From Synchiropus splendidus (Eukaryota; Chordata; Actinopteri; Syngnathiformes; Callionymidae), in assembly GCF_027744825.2 (NCBI RefSeq), contig NC_071340.1, positions 6,140,501 through 6,204,500 on the forward strand: a stretch of DNA of 64,000 bases, in the 5' to 3' direction. A model generated the notes under the pieces. It was not told the DNA's origin, did not search any database, and saw nothing but the letters and a program-made list of their open reading frames with translations. Made by a program: the position numbers and the translations under genes. Within the stretch, counting starts at the first letter, position 1; every line of letters begins with the position of its first letter. Below, piece by piece: positions 37,701-50,600 of this stretch.

Positions 37701-40700
37701 CTTCTTTATTGAGTACTCATATTTCAAACCAGGATTTCGCTCCTGAAACAGCAACTGAAACCACAGTCGGACAAGGCATATGGATTAATCACAAAATCTA
37801 CAGATTCCACCTACAGCACACTAACACACACTTCAGTGACTCATTTACTCTCCTCAGTTGAAGGAGGAACCCAGGAGGGAACACAGTATCAGTCATCAGT
37901 TTTAGACAGTTCAGTATTCCGTAGATGAAGATACCTGCAGCAGGATTGGCTCCTTGGTGGGTCCATGCGCGGTGAGGTTCTCCAGGTTGCCACTGCGTTC
38001 GTAGTAGAATGTGGTCCCCCCAGCTTCGTACTCGCCGTTCCACTGGATGATGAAGTTCCCGTTGAGGAAGTAGTCCTCGGACGTCTGGCTCCTCAGGGCC
38101 AGGAAGTTCCCTGCCTCTTCTGATTCTACCACCAGGATGTCCCGCGCTCCCTCAGGTATCACTCCCACATCCATGTACCCTGCAGGAGTCAGGAGGGGGG
38201 TCACAGTCACTAGACGGCCCACCATGACTGCTGCCACACTCACATCCAGTCTGCCACAGTTTCCCTCTGATCTTTAACAGCGGGTGGCCCCAGTCTGTGA
38301 GGCTCGCTGGCATGTGTGTGTGCAGTGTGGGGGGCACTGCCCTGTCTCTGTTTTTTACTGTCTGTAGATGGGGGGCAGAGAAGAGTGAGTTTCTGCACTT
38401 TAATGATGTTTGTGCAAAGGTGTGTGTGATTGTGTGTCTGTGCCCGGGGGCGGGGGGGCTTCTGTCTGTCTTTTGAAGTCTCTCACATCTGGGCCGCTTA
38501 TCTCAACCACACTTATCCGACAGTCACATTTTTGTGAGCTGATTCCGCGAATGTCCGACACAACACGCACACACGGATCTCACAGCGAGAGAGGGACACA
38601 CAAATTAGACAGGCCCATTACTTCAGGATGAACAGCTGCACAGTGTGGAGCAGACAGCTGCCATGGCAACCACAACACAACACAACGCTCATGTTCATTG
38701 ACATGTCCTGCCATGACCTTCCACCTGAGAAATTGGGGTTTTGGCCACTGATGTCAACTATTGAGTATCATCAAGTGGACTGAATATTTGTGTATCTCGA
38801 CTCCAAATATGAGGTAGCTGACCACATGCACTTATGTTATGTGCCCATCCCAAGACAGTGACAAATAAGGGGGACTACGAAGCTTCTGTTGAAGAAATCT
38901 TTTGTTAAGGTTTATGTAGTAGGCGATATTGTTGTACTTTCTACCACCAGTGACACGTTGAGTCGCTAATTGAACAGGACATGACTCATGAAACCACCAA
39001 GTCATACGGGTGAGTGACTCTAGTAGTTGGAACTTGAGTACAGAGCGAATTCCCAGCATCTACCAGCAGCTCCTCAAAAGTGAGTCAGAACACTGTCGGC
39101 CATAAATTCTGTTCATGCTTCTCTTCTGAAACTCCCACAACACAACCAGGAAGTTTTTACTTAAAGTTTATGCCAGCATAGGACATGTTGAATTTCAAAT
39201 AACGAAATCAGACAATGCACTCACCGAAGCCGTCTTCTTGGTCATATGACTTGTGCACAATCTCACAGCTGTTCCCGTCCCCCAAACAAACGCCACATCG
39301 GTCGTCCACTGCGTTAGAGTCGATGCCCCAGTCGCAGCCCACTTCCTGTGGAGAAAGCACAGCAACATTAAACCTCTTCGGCTCCATGAAGAGGAGCAAC
39401 ACAACAGCACTCCCTCTCTGCTACTGCAACATCCCGCTACTCTCCTTCAGACTCTTACCCAGACACACTACCTTACACACTCCGTTGACACAGACATTTC
39501 TTGAATTGTTGTTCATGAAGCATGGAGTCCCATCCGTCACCGTCTCCAGCATCTTCTCTGAGAAATACTCGTTGATGGGACGACAGTGCAGCTCACAGGG
39601 ACTCACTGAAGTCAGTGTTGTAAGGCAAAAAAGATCATTGAAACATTTATGGGATTCATTGACTCATGTATTATTATAATTTACATGGTAAATGATTTTG
39701 AAAATTGTAAAATAAAGATGCACCAACAAGTGTAAACTACAGTAGAGGGTGCTCAGTTTTGTGAGAGACTCAGTCACTTACAAGGGTTGGAAACTGGGAC
39801 CCACGTGTACAGCATGTTTTGGTATGGCACCGTGTCAAACTCGCTGCATTGCATCTCCCTGAAGGTCGGCATCTCCTTCACGCACGGTTTCGTGTTGCAG
39901 GTGCGATAACGCTTCCTCTCTCCAGTGCAGTATTTTCCCCCAAATTCAGGTCTGTGTGAATCAACAAAGGAAATTTTTTTAGTTTTGAATTCAAAGCTGA
40001 TACATTTTCGGTTAAGCATCTGCTACTCTTTGCTATCCAGGTTTGCTAGGTTAAAGGCTTAGACCTTGTTTTAAAATATTTCCAGAATCGCAAGAGTCCT
40101 GTTCGGCGGGTGTCTCTAGCTCCCACCTCAAAGAGGTGTGACGCACTGTCAACATTCGTTGGCACTCTTCAAATTAGCACAACATTTATTGCTAGCCCAT
40201 CATACGGATTTGGCCCCCACGTCTTGAGTTTGACTCAAGCTCCAAATTACAGTGGTCAAATCAGAGTTCGAACAAAAATTTCGAGATTTTTTTGCTGCTG
40301 ATTTCGAACGAAAATCCAGAACTCGAACGCCCCCGAAAATAGCCGGCGTGGACCGATCAGCTGACCCACGACGCGCTTTGTTATTGTGTATAACGCAGCC
40401 TCTCTATGCAGACGTGTCCTGTTAGCTACATTTACTGTCTGTTTTTTCTTCATATTGAGGGCACCTCTTCACTTCTGGAGAGACGTCACTCACTCGGCAA
40501 CCCCTCCCACATGCAGCGGCCACACACATAGAGGAACAGCGCACCTGCAGCAGACACTCTACATTCACTCCTACAAAAGCCTATTTTAAGGCCTGGAGCA
40601 CATTATTTCTTTTTCCATTCATTGTAATGGGAAAAATCGATTCAGATTTTGAACAAATTGCTTCTCGAACGGCCATCTAGAACGGAGTGTGGTCGAGAAC

Positions 40701-43700
40701 CGAGGTACCACTGTACTTTCAATTTTTATAACAATATCTGAAAATATGAGGCTTCAGTAGGTGTCAGTAGACAGCACTAGAACAACAGTAGATCCTCTTC
40801 CTGCTTCAGCAGCAGAACAAAGATGGCATCTAAAATGAGTTTAATTTATCAGTCTTAAGGCAAAATAGCAGGAATATCAAACTTAAAATCTCTCTTCAAG
40901 TCATCTTTATGTTCTGGAGCAAACTGGAATTAAATTATAAATAAATGTTGTGAATTATCACATAATCATAATACGCAGACAACATTAACTAGAAAGGCAC
41001 TGGGGCTCTGCTAAGCCACTCATTTGCACCATATAACTGTTCATGTTTTTATAAATTTACCAAATAATGTTTATAAACATTGACATAAACATTTCACTAT
41101 AGGCTTATTTGTTTATCACTTGCACTCTCATCATTCAACTTGATTCATTACAGTGAGTCCTTTATATAAGATTAACCGGCCTGAAGAGAAGCCTCACTTG
41201 GGGTTGTTACATTCTCTGTCTGCCGACTGCACACCGGTGCCACAGGTCCGGGAGCAAAATGACCAGGTGCTCCAGGGTCCCCAGCCTCCATTCACCGTCT
41301 CTGGGAGTTTGCCCACAATCACACACTCACCAGAGATGCACCACTGTTGAAGAGAGGAACAAACAAAAGCATGACACACTCCGCTTTGTAATTCGGTATC
41401 AGAGTGATATCATTGATGTCTGACACCAAGGCGCTGTGGTCTCCCACCTTCTCTGGTCCACAGCGGGTGCCGTCGATAGGCGAGTCTAGTTTCGAGCGAC
41501 AAGATCCATTGACTGAGCACCACAGAATCTGACACACATTCTGCAAGCAGAATTCAAGAATAAAACAGTCTTCTACGTTTTCAGTCTGGGTTTGCTGTGC
41601 ACTCACATCGACCTCCGGGCAGAAAGTGGCATTTGGACCGTACTGGAGCTGGCACTGATGGTGGGTTGTGTAGCGAACACCCAGGCGAGCCAGCGGGGTG
41701 GTCAGGTCTCTTTTAGAAGGACGGTCGTCCAGACAGAAACCCCAACCGCGACTAAAATATCAGATAGATCACATGAATGTTTGAAGAACAAAGTGTCTGG
41801 AAAGTGACAGAAATGACTTACTGCCCTCTCTCCACTTTGTACCAGTCACAAGAGGTGTGATTATGAACACAAAAGATGATACTTAGCGCTGGCACCTCAA
41901 TATCTTTAAAGCCTCTACCCAAAGGCGGTGACCCCAGATGAGAGTAAGAATGCTCCAGAGAGCCTACTCCATTGGCTGAGTCCTTTGTTCATGACCGTAG
42001 CGGCTAAAGATGCATGGATCTGTATGTTCAGTCAGTGCCTCTATGACTGCTCAAGGCACTCTGATTTCCTCCCACAGTACAGAAACATATGGTTCTCAAT
42101 AGGAAAATGTTGAATGATGCAAGTCATGTGGTGAACAGGGGAGCTTTCCAGAGTATCCAACATCTGCATGTACAATATAAGAAATGTTATCTCGCCTCGC
42201 ATTAGACTTGCTTTAGTTCCCCAAATGGCAAAGTGGTGATTCTGACAGAACGGAAAAACAAAGCTGGATGGGCTGGCCAAGCTGGAAACAACAACAAAAA
42301 GCAATGTTCTTCAAGTGAGCCAAGAAAACCAGCTATAACTTGTTAAGACATGCTCACATGTTCAACATGTCTGAGCTGGTCCTTTACGCTCCCCAATGTC
42401 TCAAAATTACTCTTCAATTACCATGCTATTTTTATTTATTTCATAACTAGTTACATGGCAGCTCGCTCGCTCGCATTTTAGCCAGGCCTCTGCAAACATC
42501 TGTAGAGTGTTATATGATCCTCTACTGGCACAGTGTAGCGTTAATCATGTGGGGAGAAAAGCAAAACAATATTTCTAGGTGAGACCACCGTGCATGACTC
42601 TTCAGGGACGTCACGCTTGTGCTTTTACAAGAACTGTGCTTGTTAAGCTGGCTAAAGTTCAGTGTGTCACAGTTTAATCACTGTTTATCAAACTTGTTTT
42701 CCCCGTCAACACGGCTCTCTTTTTTGTTTCACCCACAGACGGACTCTAAACAGCGATTTAACACCACACAACATAGGATCCCAGGGGTTGGAGAGCACAT
42801 TCTTACTCCAGGAAGCGGGTGATGTAGTCCTTGGAACAGGTTGACCACGTGAGAGGCGAGCTGTCGTACATCAGCTGTCTGGACATGATGAACGGATGCC
42901 TCCCCTCCAGCTCGCAGTCGTTCCCCTGGCCATCGTGATGGATTCCAAAGCTGCGATGAAGCACGGCCAAGACATCAACTTCCCACAGTGTCGAGGGAAA
43001 CACTTGAATAGACATTTGCCAAAACAACTCATGGGTCAAGAATTGCATGCTCTTCTTGACTTGATAAAATACTTAGGTACATCTAACGACAAGAAGATGT
43101 TGAGGTTGGAACTGCCAGGCAGAAGGTCAAGAGTAAGGCCATAGAGGGCATTTATGGACGTGGTGACGCGGCTGCTTCCATCTATGCTGCAGTAATACAT
43201 AAAATTGCATACAATGACTAGGATTTTCTTGGAAATTGTGTTTAGTCACATCTGCATCCTCACGGAGGTCCTGGGGTCCAGTCACTTTTCAGCTCCTACT
43301 TCCTGTTCCACTAACTTATCTCAGCTCAATACCTGATGTAGCAGGTACCACCAATAACCTCTATGGAAAACTAAATGCAAAATTATATCGTATCTTCATC
43401 ATGTGCGCCTCCTTCAGATTCAGTGAAACCCACACTCACACACCTGTGGCCCATCTCGTGTGCGATGGTGAAGGCGACAGGTAGTCCTGAATCCTCGTTG
43501 ATGTTGCAGCTGCGGTGAGGTTGGCACATCCCTGACAGATGAGCGAGTCCCAGAGTCTCGCACGGAGCATTCATGCCAGCGCAGATGTCCTTCCTGAGAA
43601 CACACACACACTGTCAGCGTGCAGACATAAATCATCTCAGCATGCTGAATGAAGATGAGGGCTACTGGCCTGGTGACCAGCACAGCCACGTCATGGTGGG

Positions 43701-44628
43701 CTGGATGAGTGTCACTCTGAGGGTTCAAGTTCTTCTGCCAAGCACAGAAACTGGCCAGAGTGGTGTCTGCATGGTGCACGATCTTCAAGCCTTTCTGCAG
43801 GACAGAAGTAGACGCACAAGCAAACACAACTGGTGTTGGTAGAAACTCAAACATATATATTGATATTGAAAGACATGTCAAGGCTGCCCCCTTCTGGTGT
43901 TCAGTGGAACATGTGGTTTGAAACAATATTTATGGTAATTGAGCTAAATCTAAATCATACAGTGTCGATTGTGACAGAATTTCTGTCAGCTAGATATGAA
44001 CTGAAGTTTGGTTTATGTTCTAATGTTGGCCTTGAAGAATGAAGACAAACGTGGACTCACTTCTTCTCCCTGCAGCAGAATCAGACGCACCAGAATGACG
44101 TGGATAGCGTTTCCAATACTGGCATCGTGGAAGATCCCAGCCACCTGTCAGCAATGACATTAGATCCTTGTGTCGTGTCATCTTTGAAACTGTGGTTTAC
44201 TCACCATGTTCATGAGGGTGAAGATGTAAGACTCCACGTTGTCAATGCCATGATATTCTATCAGTTTAGAGTCGGCCACCACCATCGTCTCCACCCACCG
44301 CTCCCTGCTGACCGAGCGCTGAGTTCGAGGACGTGACCTCTCACCTTCCTTCCTCTCCCACTCCTCTCGCTCCTTCTCCAACCGGACCGAGTCGTCATCT
44401 GAAAAATGAAATGGTAGTTCAGGCTCTTCCTGACTTGAAGATGGAAAATGGCAGTTGTTGCCTGTCCATGATCAAAGGGACTTCGGCAGATGGTGGACCT
44501 ATATATTTATGATTCTCTGCATATAGAAAGAAAGTTTTCTCGGAATTAGATGAGGTTAAAGTAAAATAAAACCAGCAACAATGAGAAGGATCAGAAGATG
44601 GTGAAAAACAGATAAAAGAAGATTTGAC

Positions 44629-44673
<45 letters not shown>

Positions 44674-47600
44674 GAGGTGAATGATGAATACGTTGATGGA
44701 TGAATGGACATGAATGACATTGTCTTGGCAGCAGCTCTACTTGAGAAAACACATTTACCCTTCATTTCTTCACAGCTCTGGCACAAACGTTCATTATTTT
44801 AACTTAAAGAAAACACATTTCCAAAGATTTGTGTTTGCGTTGACTTGAATGTGCTCCTGATTACAAGAAAAACAAAAGCCTGCTTATTTTTGTGTCGGTC
44901 ACATTTGTTGACCAATTGCTCTTCTTCTGATTATTACATTGCAACTTTCCCATCTGCTTTCGAACTTCAACACTCATTTGGAGGTGGGTCAATGAATGAT
45001 GGGCTGATGATATCTGGCCAGCATTTCTAACATTTTCAAGTCAAACAAACTCATTACTCATTACATTTAAACCGAACTGACCCTCGATGATGTCATGTTA
45101 GGAAATGCTGCGTGTCAGGTGGGGTTTGATTCATATGTTATTGAAAAGGTAAGGTACTACAAGCACCGATTTACTGTTTACTGTTACTGCTATGTGAGGA
45201 GCTCAAGAACATGACGGCCCCCGACACAAACACCGACCTTGCACTCCACAGGGGCTGACGGAGTCGCCGGCGTCAGGGCTGCGTTTTCTCCTCTGAGATC
45301 CAGTGTGAACTCTGGGAAAGATGATGTGCGGCTCTGCTGTCCCTTCAGGGTCTTCAGGAGATTTCTGGAGCGGCTCAATAAAGTAGTGACCCTCAGGGAG
45401 TGAGAAGAAGCCTCTCTGTGGCAGAGGAAAAGGAAAAGCTTGGGTGACGGACATGAGCCACTTTGGTTACACTTTATCCAGTGAAAATTACTTGACATGA
45501 AACTGAAAAAACAAAAGTGGACAGTGGAGAGCATTTGGTAGATGGTATACACCGTAAATGTCAAAACATCAAATATTCTCAATCAAAAAAAGAAATTCTA
45601 GTGAAGGAGGCATATAATGCCCAGCAATCTGCTTACCAGTGTTTATACAAACAGTTCCGCCATTATGAAACTATGATCTCAGGCATCTGACCCTACGTCA
45701 TCTGTCCCTGATGCCGAGTCACCCATCCTGCTCGAACCATGTGTCCATCCTGTGTGTCCATTCACCGTAACCACGTTGGTTCACATCCACACCTGACCAG
45801 CGATCAGCCCCAGAGATTGAGCTCCCTGGGAGGAGGGGGCTTGACTACCCAAGGTTTCTAAATCTGCTTAGTGCTTTTCATCTTGCCTGAACGAATGATA
45901 TTGTGTTAGAATGGTTTGGCTTTATTTTACACTCAGTGTTTAGCTTTGGAATTAGGCCAGCGACACACATCAGTAAGATTAGCTGAGAGCTGCTGTGATA
46001 TTCTCCTACAGCTTTTTTAACTCCTGCAGGAATATGAATAAACAAAGACCCAAGTGGTTGAGCAATAACAGCTTTGCACAGGACTTTTTTATGTTCAAGA
46101 AGTAACTTGAAAAATGCCAGAACCACTATTGAGGATAGAGGATGGATCCCACAGTGGTATAAAACTATTTACACTTTCATTGGAGTATGATTCATAGTAC
46201 TGCAACATAATAGGAAGTAGAAGTGGAATGACCCCAACACATACTACTCATCTGACAGTAATCATGCTGGTGTCCTGCAACAACCTAAAATTGCATACGT
46301 GTGCGAATCGTTTCATGCAAACAGCTGGAAGTTAACTGCTGAGGAACTAAGGCAACAGCGTTCATTCCTCAGTGATTTCCACTATGGTGGATTCCACCTT
46401 ACTCCACAGAGAATAACAAAATATTCACATCAGCTCACTGCATGGGACGTTTGTGATGACCTATCAAGTATTGATCACGTCAAGAATTACAATTTATAGA
46501 ATTTGAAACAATAAAAGACTGCACATTTTTAGCTTTGTCGTGCTAAATCACATCACAGGTGTCAGTAATCTATTTCCATTTTTTGCCAACTTTTAACTTT
46601 TAGGTCCAAACATCCAAAAGCAAGTGAACTATTAGTTTAGCCAACTGAAGCCCTTATGAGCCACTTTAGATTCAAAGTCAGTACAAGTTCATTTAACATT
46701 TTATGCTAACTTAAATCAAGGACTATGTTTAAGGCCAGCAAATCTCTCTTTTTTTTTTTTTTTTTTTAACAGAGAAACTAGCAGCATCCCTCCCTTTATG
46801 TTCCCTGAGGCACATTCTCGGCCACAGTAGACACTTTCCTTTTTTTCCCCAGCCAAGTATGTCCTGCGTGTTCTTACTGGTGCAGCTGATCACTCACAAC
46901 GTTGTCTGCACAACACACACGTAGATAAGCACATAGAAACGCACCCTCACACACAGACACGCCTTCACCTGCTGCTCAGTATGTTCTGTTTTTATATTTC
47001 CTCTGCATATACAAGAAAAGTTTCCAGTCTGGCACTACATTTCCTTTCATTGAGATAATGAGTGATGCTCTACGTCCAAACAAGCCTTGACTCTTCAGGG
47101 GCCAACTTCCTCCTTCTTCAAATGAACCCGAAAGGAGTGATAATTTCAAGCACTGTTGTGAGTCTTTCAAATGAGTTAATAAATGTGGACATGTGTGCAT
47201 CATCTTGGATCAGTTCCAGGGGAAAATGAGGCCACGCTCCCCATCAAGACAGCTTCAGAGGTCCAGTGTCATGGCTCCGGTTCCAGGCTCAGAGTCCTGG
47301 TTTTGCTTCTCTCCCTCTGCTCCTTTGGCACACGGCTGGAGCCCATTACACCCTGATTACTGTCTTCAAAAACACCTGGGCTCCAGCAACGTGTGCCAGA
47401 TCGTTGTCATTGTTTCCTGCCAGTTCTCCAAGACCCTGTGTGTTTTCCACGTCCCCTGTGATGTTTCCTCTGGTTCCTGTGCTGCTGGACTCCTCTCGTT
47501 CCCCCGTGGTAACTCCTGATTCTCGTGTCTCTCCCTGTGTTCGGCTTCTTTCGTTCCATTTGTTAGCTCTCCTGGTTCTCGTGTCTCTCCCTGTGTTCGG

Positions 47601-50600
47601 CTTCTTTCGTTCCATTTGTTAGCTCTCCTGGTTCTCGTGTCTCTCCCTGTGTTCGGCTTCTTTCGTTCCATTTGTTAGCTCTCCTGGTTCTCGTGTCTCT
47701 CCCTGTGTTCGGCTTCTTTCGTTCCATTTGCTGGCTCTCCTGGTTCTCGTGTCTCTTCCTGTGTTCGGCTTTTAGTTCTGTTTGCTAACAAGTTAATTTA
47801 ACTCGTGGCTCTCTCTGTTTTCGTTCTCTTGTTTCTGTGCGCTTGCTAGTTCTTTTGTTACACTGTTTAACCCTGCTGCCTTGAGTTAGTGTTTTTGGTT
47901 TCTTGCTGTTTGCCGTGTTTCTTTGGTTTCTTTTGTAGTTTATTCTCGGTTTCATTTGTGATTTAAGTTCATTTAACTCCCGGTTCGGTGACGCTTTCTG
48001 TTTTGACTTTTTACTTATGTTTGTGCACTTCCGCTAGTATTGGTTACTCTGTTTTTACATTCTGTGTTCGCTCTGTTTCTCCCGGTTCGGTGATGCTTTC
48101 TGTTCTGTTTTAGTTTGTTTAATTATTAAATATTATTTATAATTCCCTCCTGCCTCCTGTGCCTATAACCACTTGCACTTGGGTCCTACACCACGTCCCC
48201 CTACGTGGCTTTAGCTCCCTCGTCCCTTCGTCCCGTGACAGAAACGATCTGGCCACAATTATGGACCCAGCAGTGGTGAAAGGCTGGCAGGAGGAACTAG
48301 ACGCTCAGGCCACCAGTATAGGTAATATGGAGAGGATGACTCTGTCCATTTTTGAGGTGTTGGACTCAATAGCTCAATCAGTCACGCGGCTTTCCTCCCG
48401 CTCTGCTATGTCCGGTGTTCCACTTGCTTCTTCTGCTCTTCCGTCGGAGCCAATTCTGTCTGTTCCCGTCCGTGATTTTTTTTTTCGTGACTCTTGTGTT
48501 TCCCCGTCTTCGCCTCCCGTGGTCTCCGGCGCTGCTCTCAAGCCGCCGCCTCCCGTGGTCTCCGGCGCTGCTCTCAAGCCGCCGCCTCCCGTGGTCTCCG
48601 GCGCTGCTCTCAAGCCGCCGCCTCCCATGGTCTCCGGCGCTGCTCTCCAGCCAGCGGCTCTCCAGCCGCCGCCTCCCGTGGTCTCCGGCGCTGCTCTCCA
48701 GCCAGCGGCTCTCCAGCCGCCGCCTCCCGTGGTCTCCGGCGCAGCTCTCAAGCCGGCCCTTCCCGTGGTCTCCGGCGCAGCTCTCAAGCCGGCGCCTCCC
48801 GTGGTCTCCGCCGCAGCTCTCAAGCCGGCGCCTCCCGTGGTCCCCGGCGCTGCTCTCAAGCCGGCGTCTCCCGTGGTCTCCGGCGCTGCTCTCAAGCCGG
48901 CGTCTCCCGTGGTCTCCGGCGCGGCCCTCCAGCCAGCGGCTCTCCAGCTGGCGCCTCCCCAGCCGGCGCCTCCCGTGTCTTCCGGCGCGGCTCTCCAGCC
49001 GGCGCCTCCCATGTTTTCCGGCGCGGCTCTCCAGCCGGCGCCTCCCATGGTCTCTGGCGCAGCTCCCCAGCCGGCGCCTTCCCTGGTCTCCGGTGCGGCT
49101 CTCCAGCCGGCGCCTTCCCTGGTCTCTGGCGCGGCTCTCCAGCCGGCGCCTTCCCTGGTCTCTGGCGCGGCTCTCCAGCCGGCGCCTTCCCTGTTTTCCG
49201 GTGCGGCTCTCCAGCCGGCGCCTCCCCTGTTTTCCGGTGCGGCTCTCCAGCCGGCGCCTCCCCTGTTTTCCGGCGCGGCTCTCCAGCCGGCGCCTCCCCT
49301 GTTTTCCGGCGCGGCTCTCCAGCCGGCGCCTCCCCTGGTCTCCGGCGCGGCTCTCCAGCCGGCGCCTCCCCTGGTCAGGCCGCTGCCTCCCAAAAACTCC
49401 GGCGCGGTTCCCAAGCCGTCTCCTCCCGAGGGCCCCTACGCGGCTCCCGGGCCGTCTCCTCCCGAGGGCCCCTACGCGGCTCCCGGGCCGTCTCCTCCCG
49501 AGGGCCCCTACGCGGCTCCCAGGCCGTCTCCTCCCGAGGGCCCCTACGCGGCTCCCAAGCCGTCTCCTCCCGAGGGCCCCTACGCGGCTCCCAAGCCGCT
49601 GTCTCCTCCCGAGGGCCCCTACGCGGCTCCCAAGCCGCTGTCTCCTCCCGATGGCCCCTACGCGGCTCCCAAGCCGCTGTCTCCTCCCGATGGCCCCTAC
49701 GCGGCTCCCAAGCCGCTGTCTCCTCCCGATGGCCCCTACGCGGCTCCCAAGCCGCTGTCTCCTCCCGATGGCCCCTACGCGGCTCCCAAGCCGCTGTCTC
49801 CTCCCGACGTCTCCAGCGTAGCTCACAAGCCGCCGCCGCCGCCGCCGCGGCCTCCCGACGTCTCCAGCGTGGCTCCCAAGCCGCCGCGGCCTCCCGACGT
49901 CTCCAGCGTGGCTCCCAAGTCGCCGCCGCCGCGGCCTCCCGACGTCTCCAGCGTGGCTCCCAAGTCGCCGCCGCCGTGGCCTCCCGACGTCTCCAGCGTG
50001 GCTCCCAAGTCGCCGCCGCCGTGGCCTCCCGACGTCTCCAGCGTGGCTCCCAAGTCGCCGCCGCCGCGGCCTCCCGACGTCTCCAGCGTGGCTCCCAAGT
50101 CGCCGCCGCCGCCTCCCGACGTCTCCAGCGTGGCTCCCAAGCCGCCGCCGCCGCCTCCCGACGTCTCCAGCGTGGCTCCCAAGCCGCCGCCGCCGCCTCC
50201 CGACGTCTCCAGCGTGGCTCCCAAGCCGCCGCCGCCTCCCGACGTCTTCAGCGTGGCTCCCAAGCCGCCGCCGCGGCCTCCCCACGTCTTCAGCGTGGCT
50301 CCCAAGCCGCCGCCGCGGCCTCCCGAAGACCCCAGCCGCAACTTCCCACCCGCCACCTCTCCAGTACCCCAGCTTGTCTTCCGGGTCGCTGCAGCCCGGC
50401 TCTTCCAGTCGCTCCAATGGGCCTCCTCCTCCCCTCGTCTACGACGACCGTCCATCCAGGACTGGTGGAACACCAAGAGGTGTTCTTTAAGGGGGGGGTA
50501 CTGTCATGGCTCCGGTTCCAGGCTCAGAGTCCTGGTTTTGCTTCTCTCCCTCTGCTCCTTTGGCACACGGCTGGAGCCCATTACACCCTGATTACTGTCT

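Noticed and set aside
47346..47671. Repeated Arg/Asn-rich antisense frames in both LTRs (also 50581-50906)
   Set aside because: They are generated by the 56-bp tandem unit in the LTR and occur identically in both LTRs; no independent gene evidence.
48511..50330. CRISPR-like array
   Set aside because: Units are directly adjacent coding repeats without unique spacers, in a vertebrate genome, inside an LTR element.
48378..50417. 679-codon antisense frame across the repeat array as a gene
   Set aside because: It is a by-product of the stop-poor GC-rich repeat, runs against the LTR, primer site and polypurine tract orientation, and has no recognisable domain.
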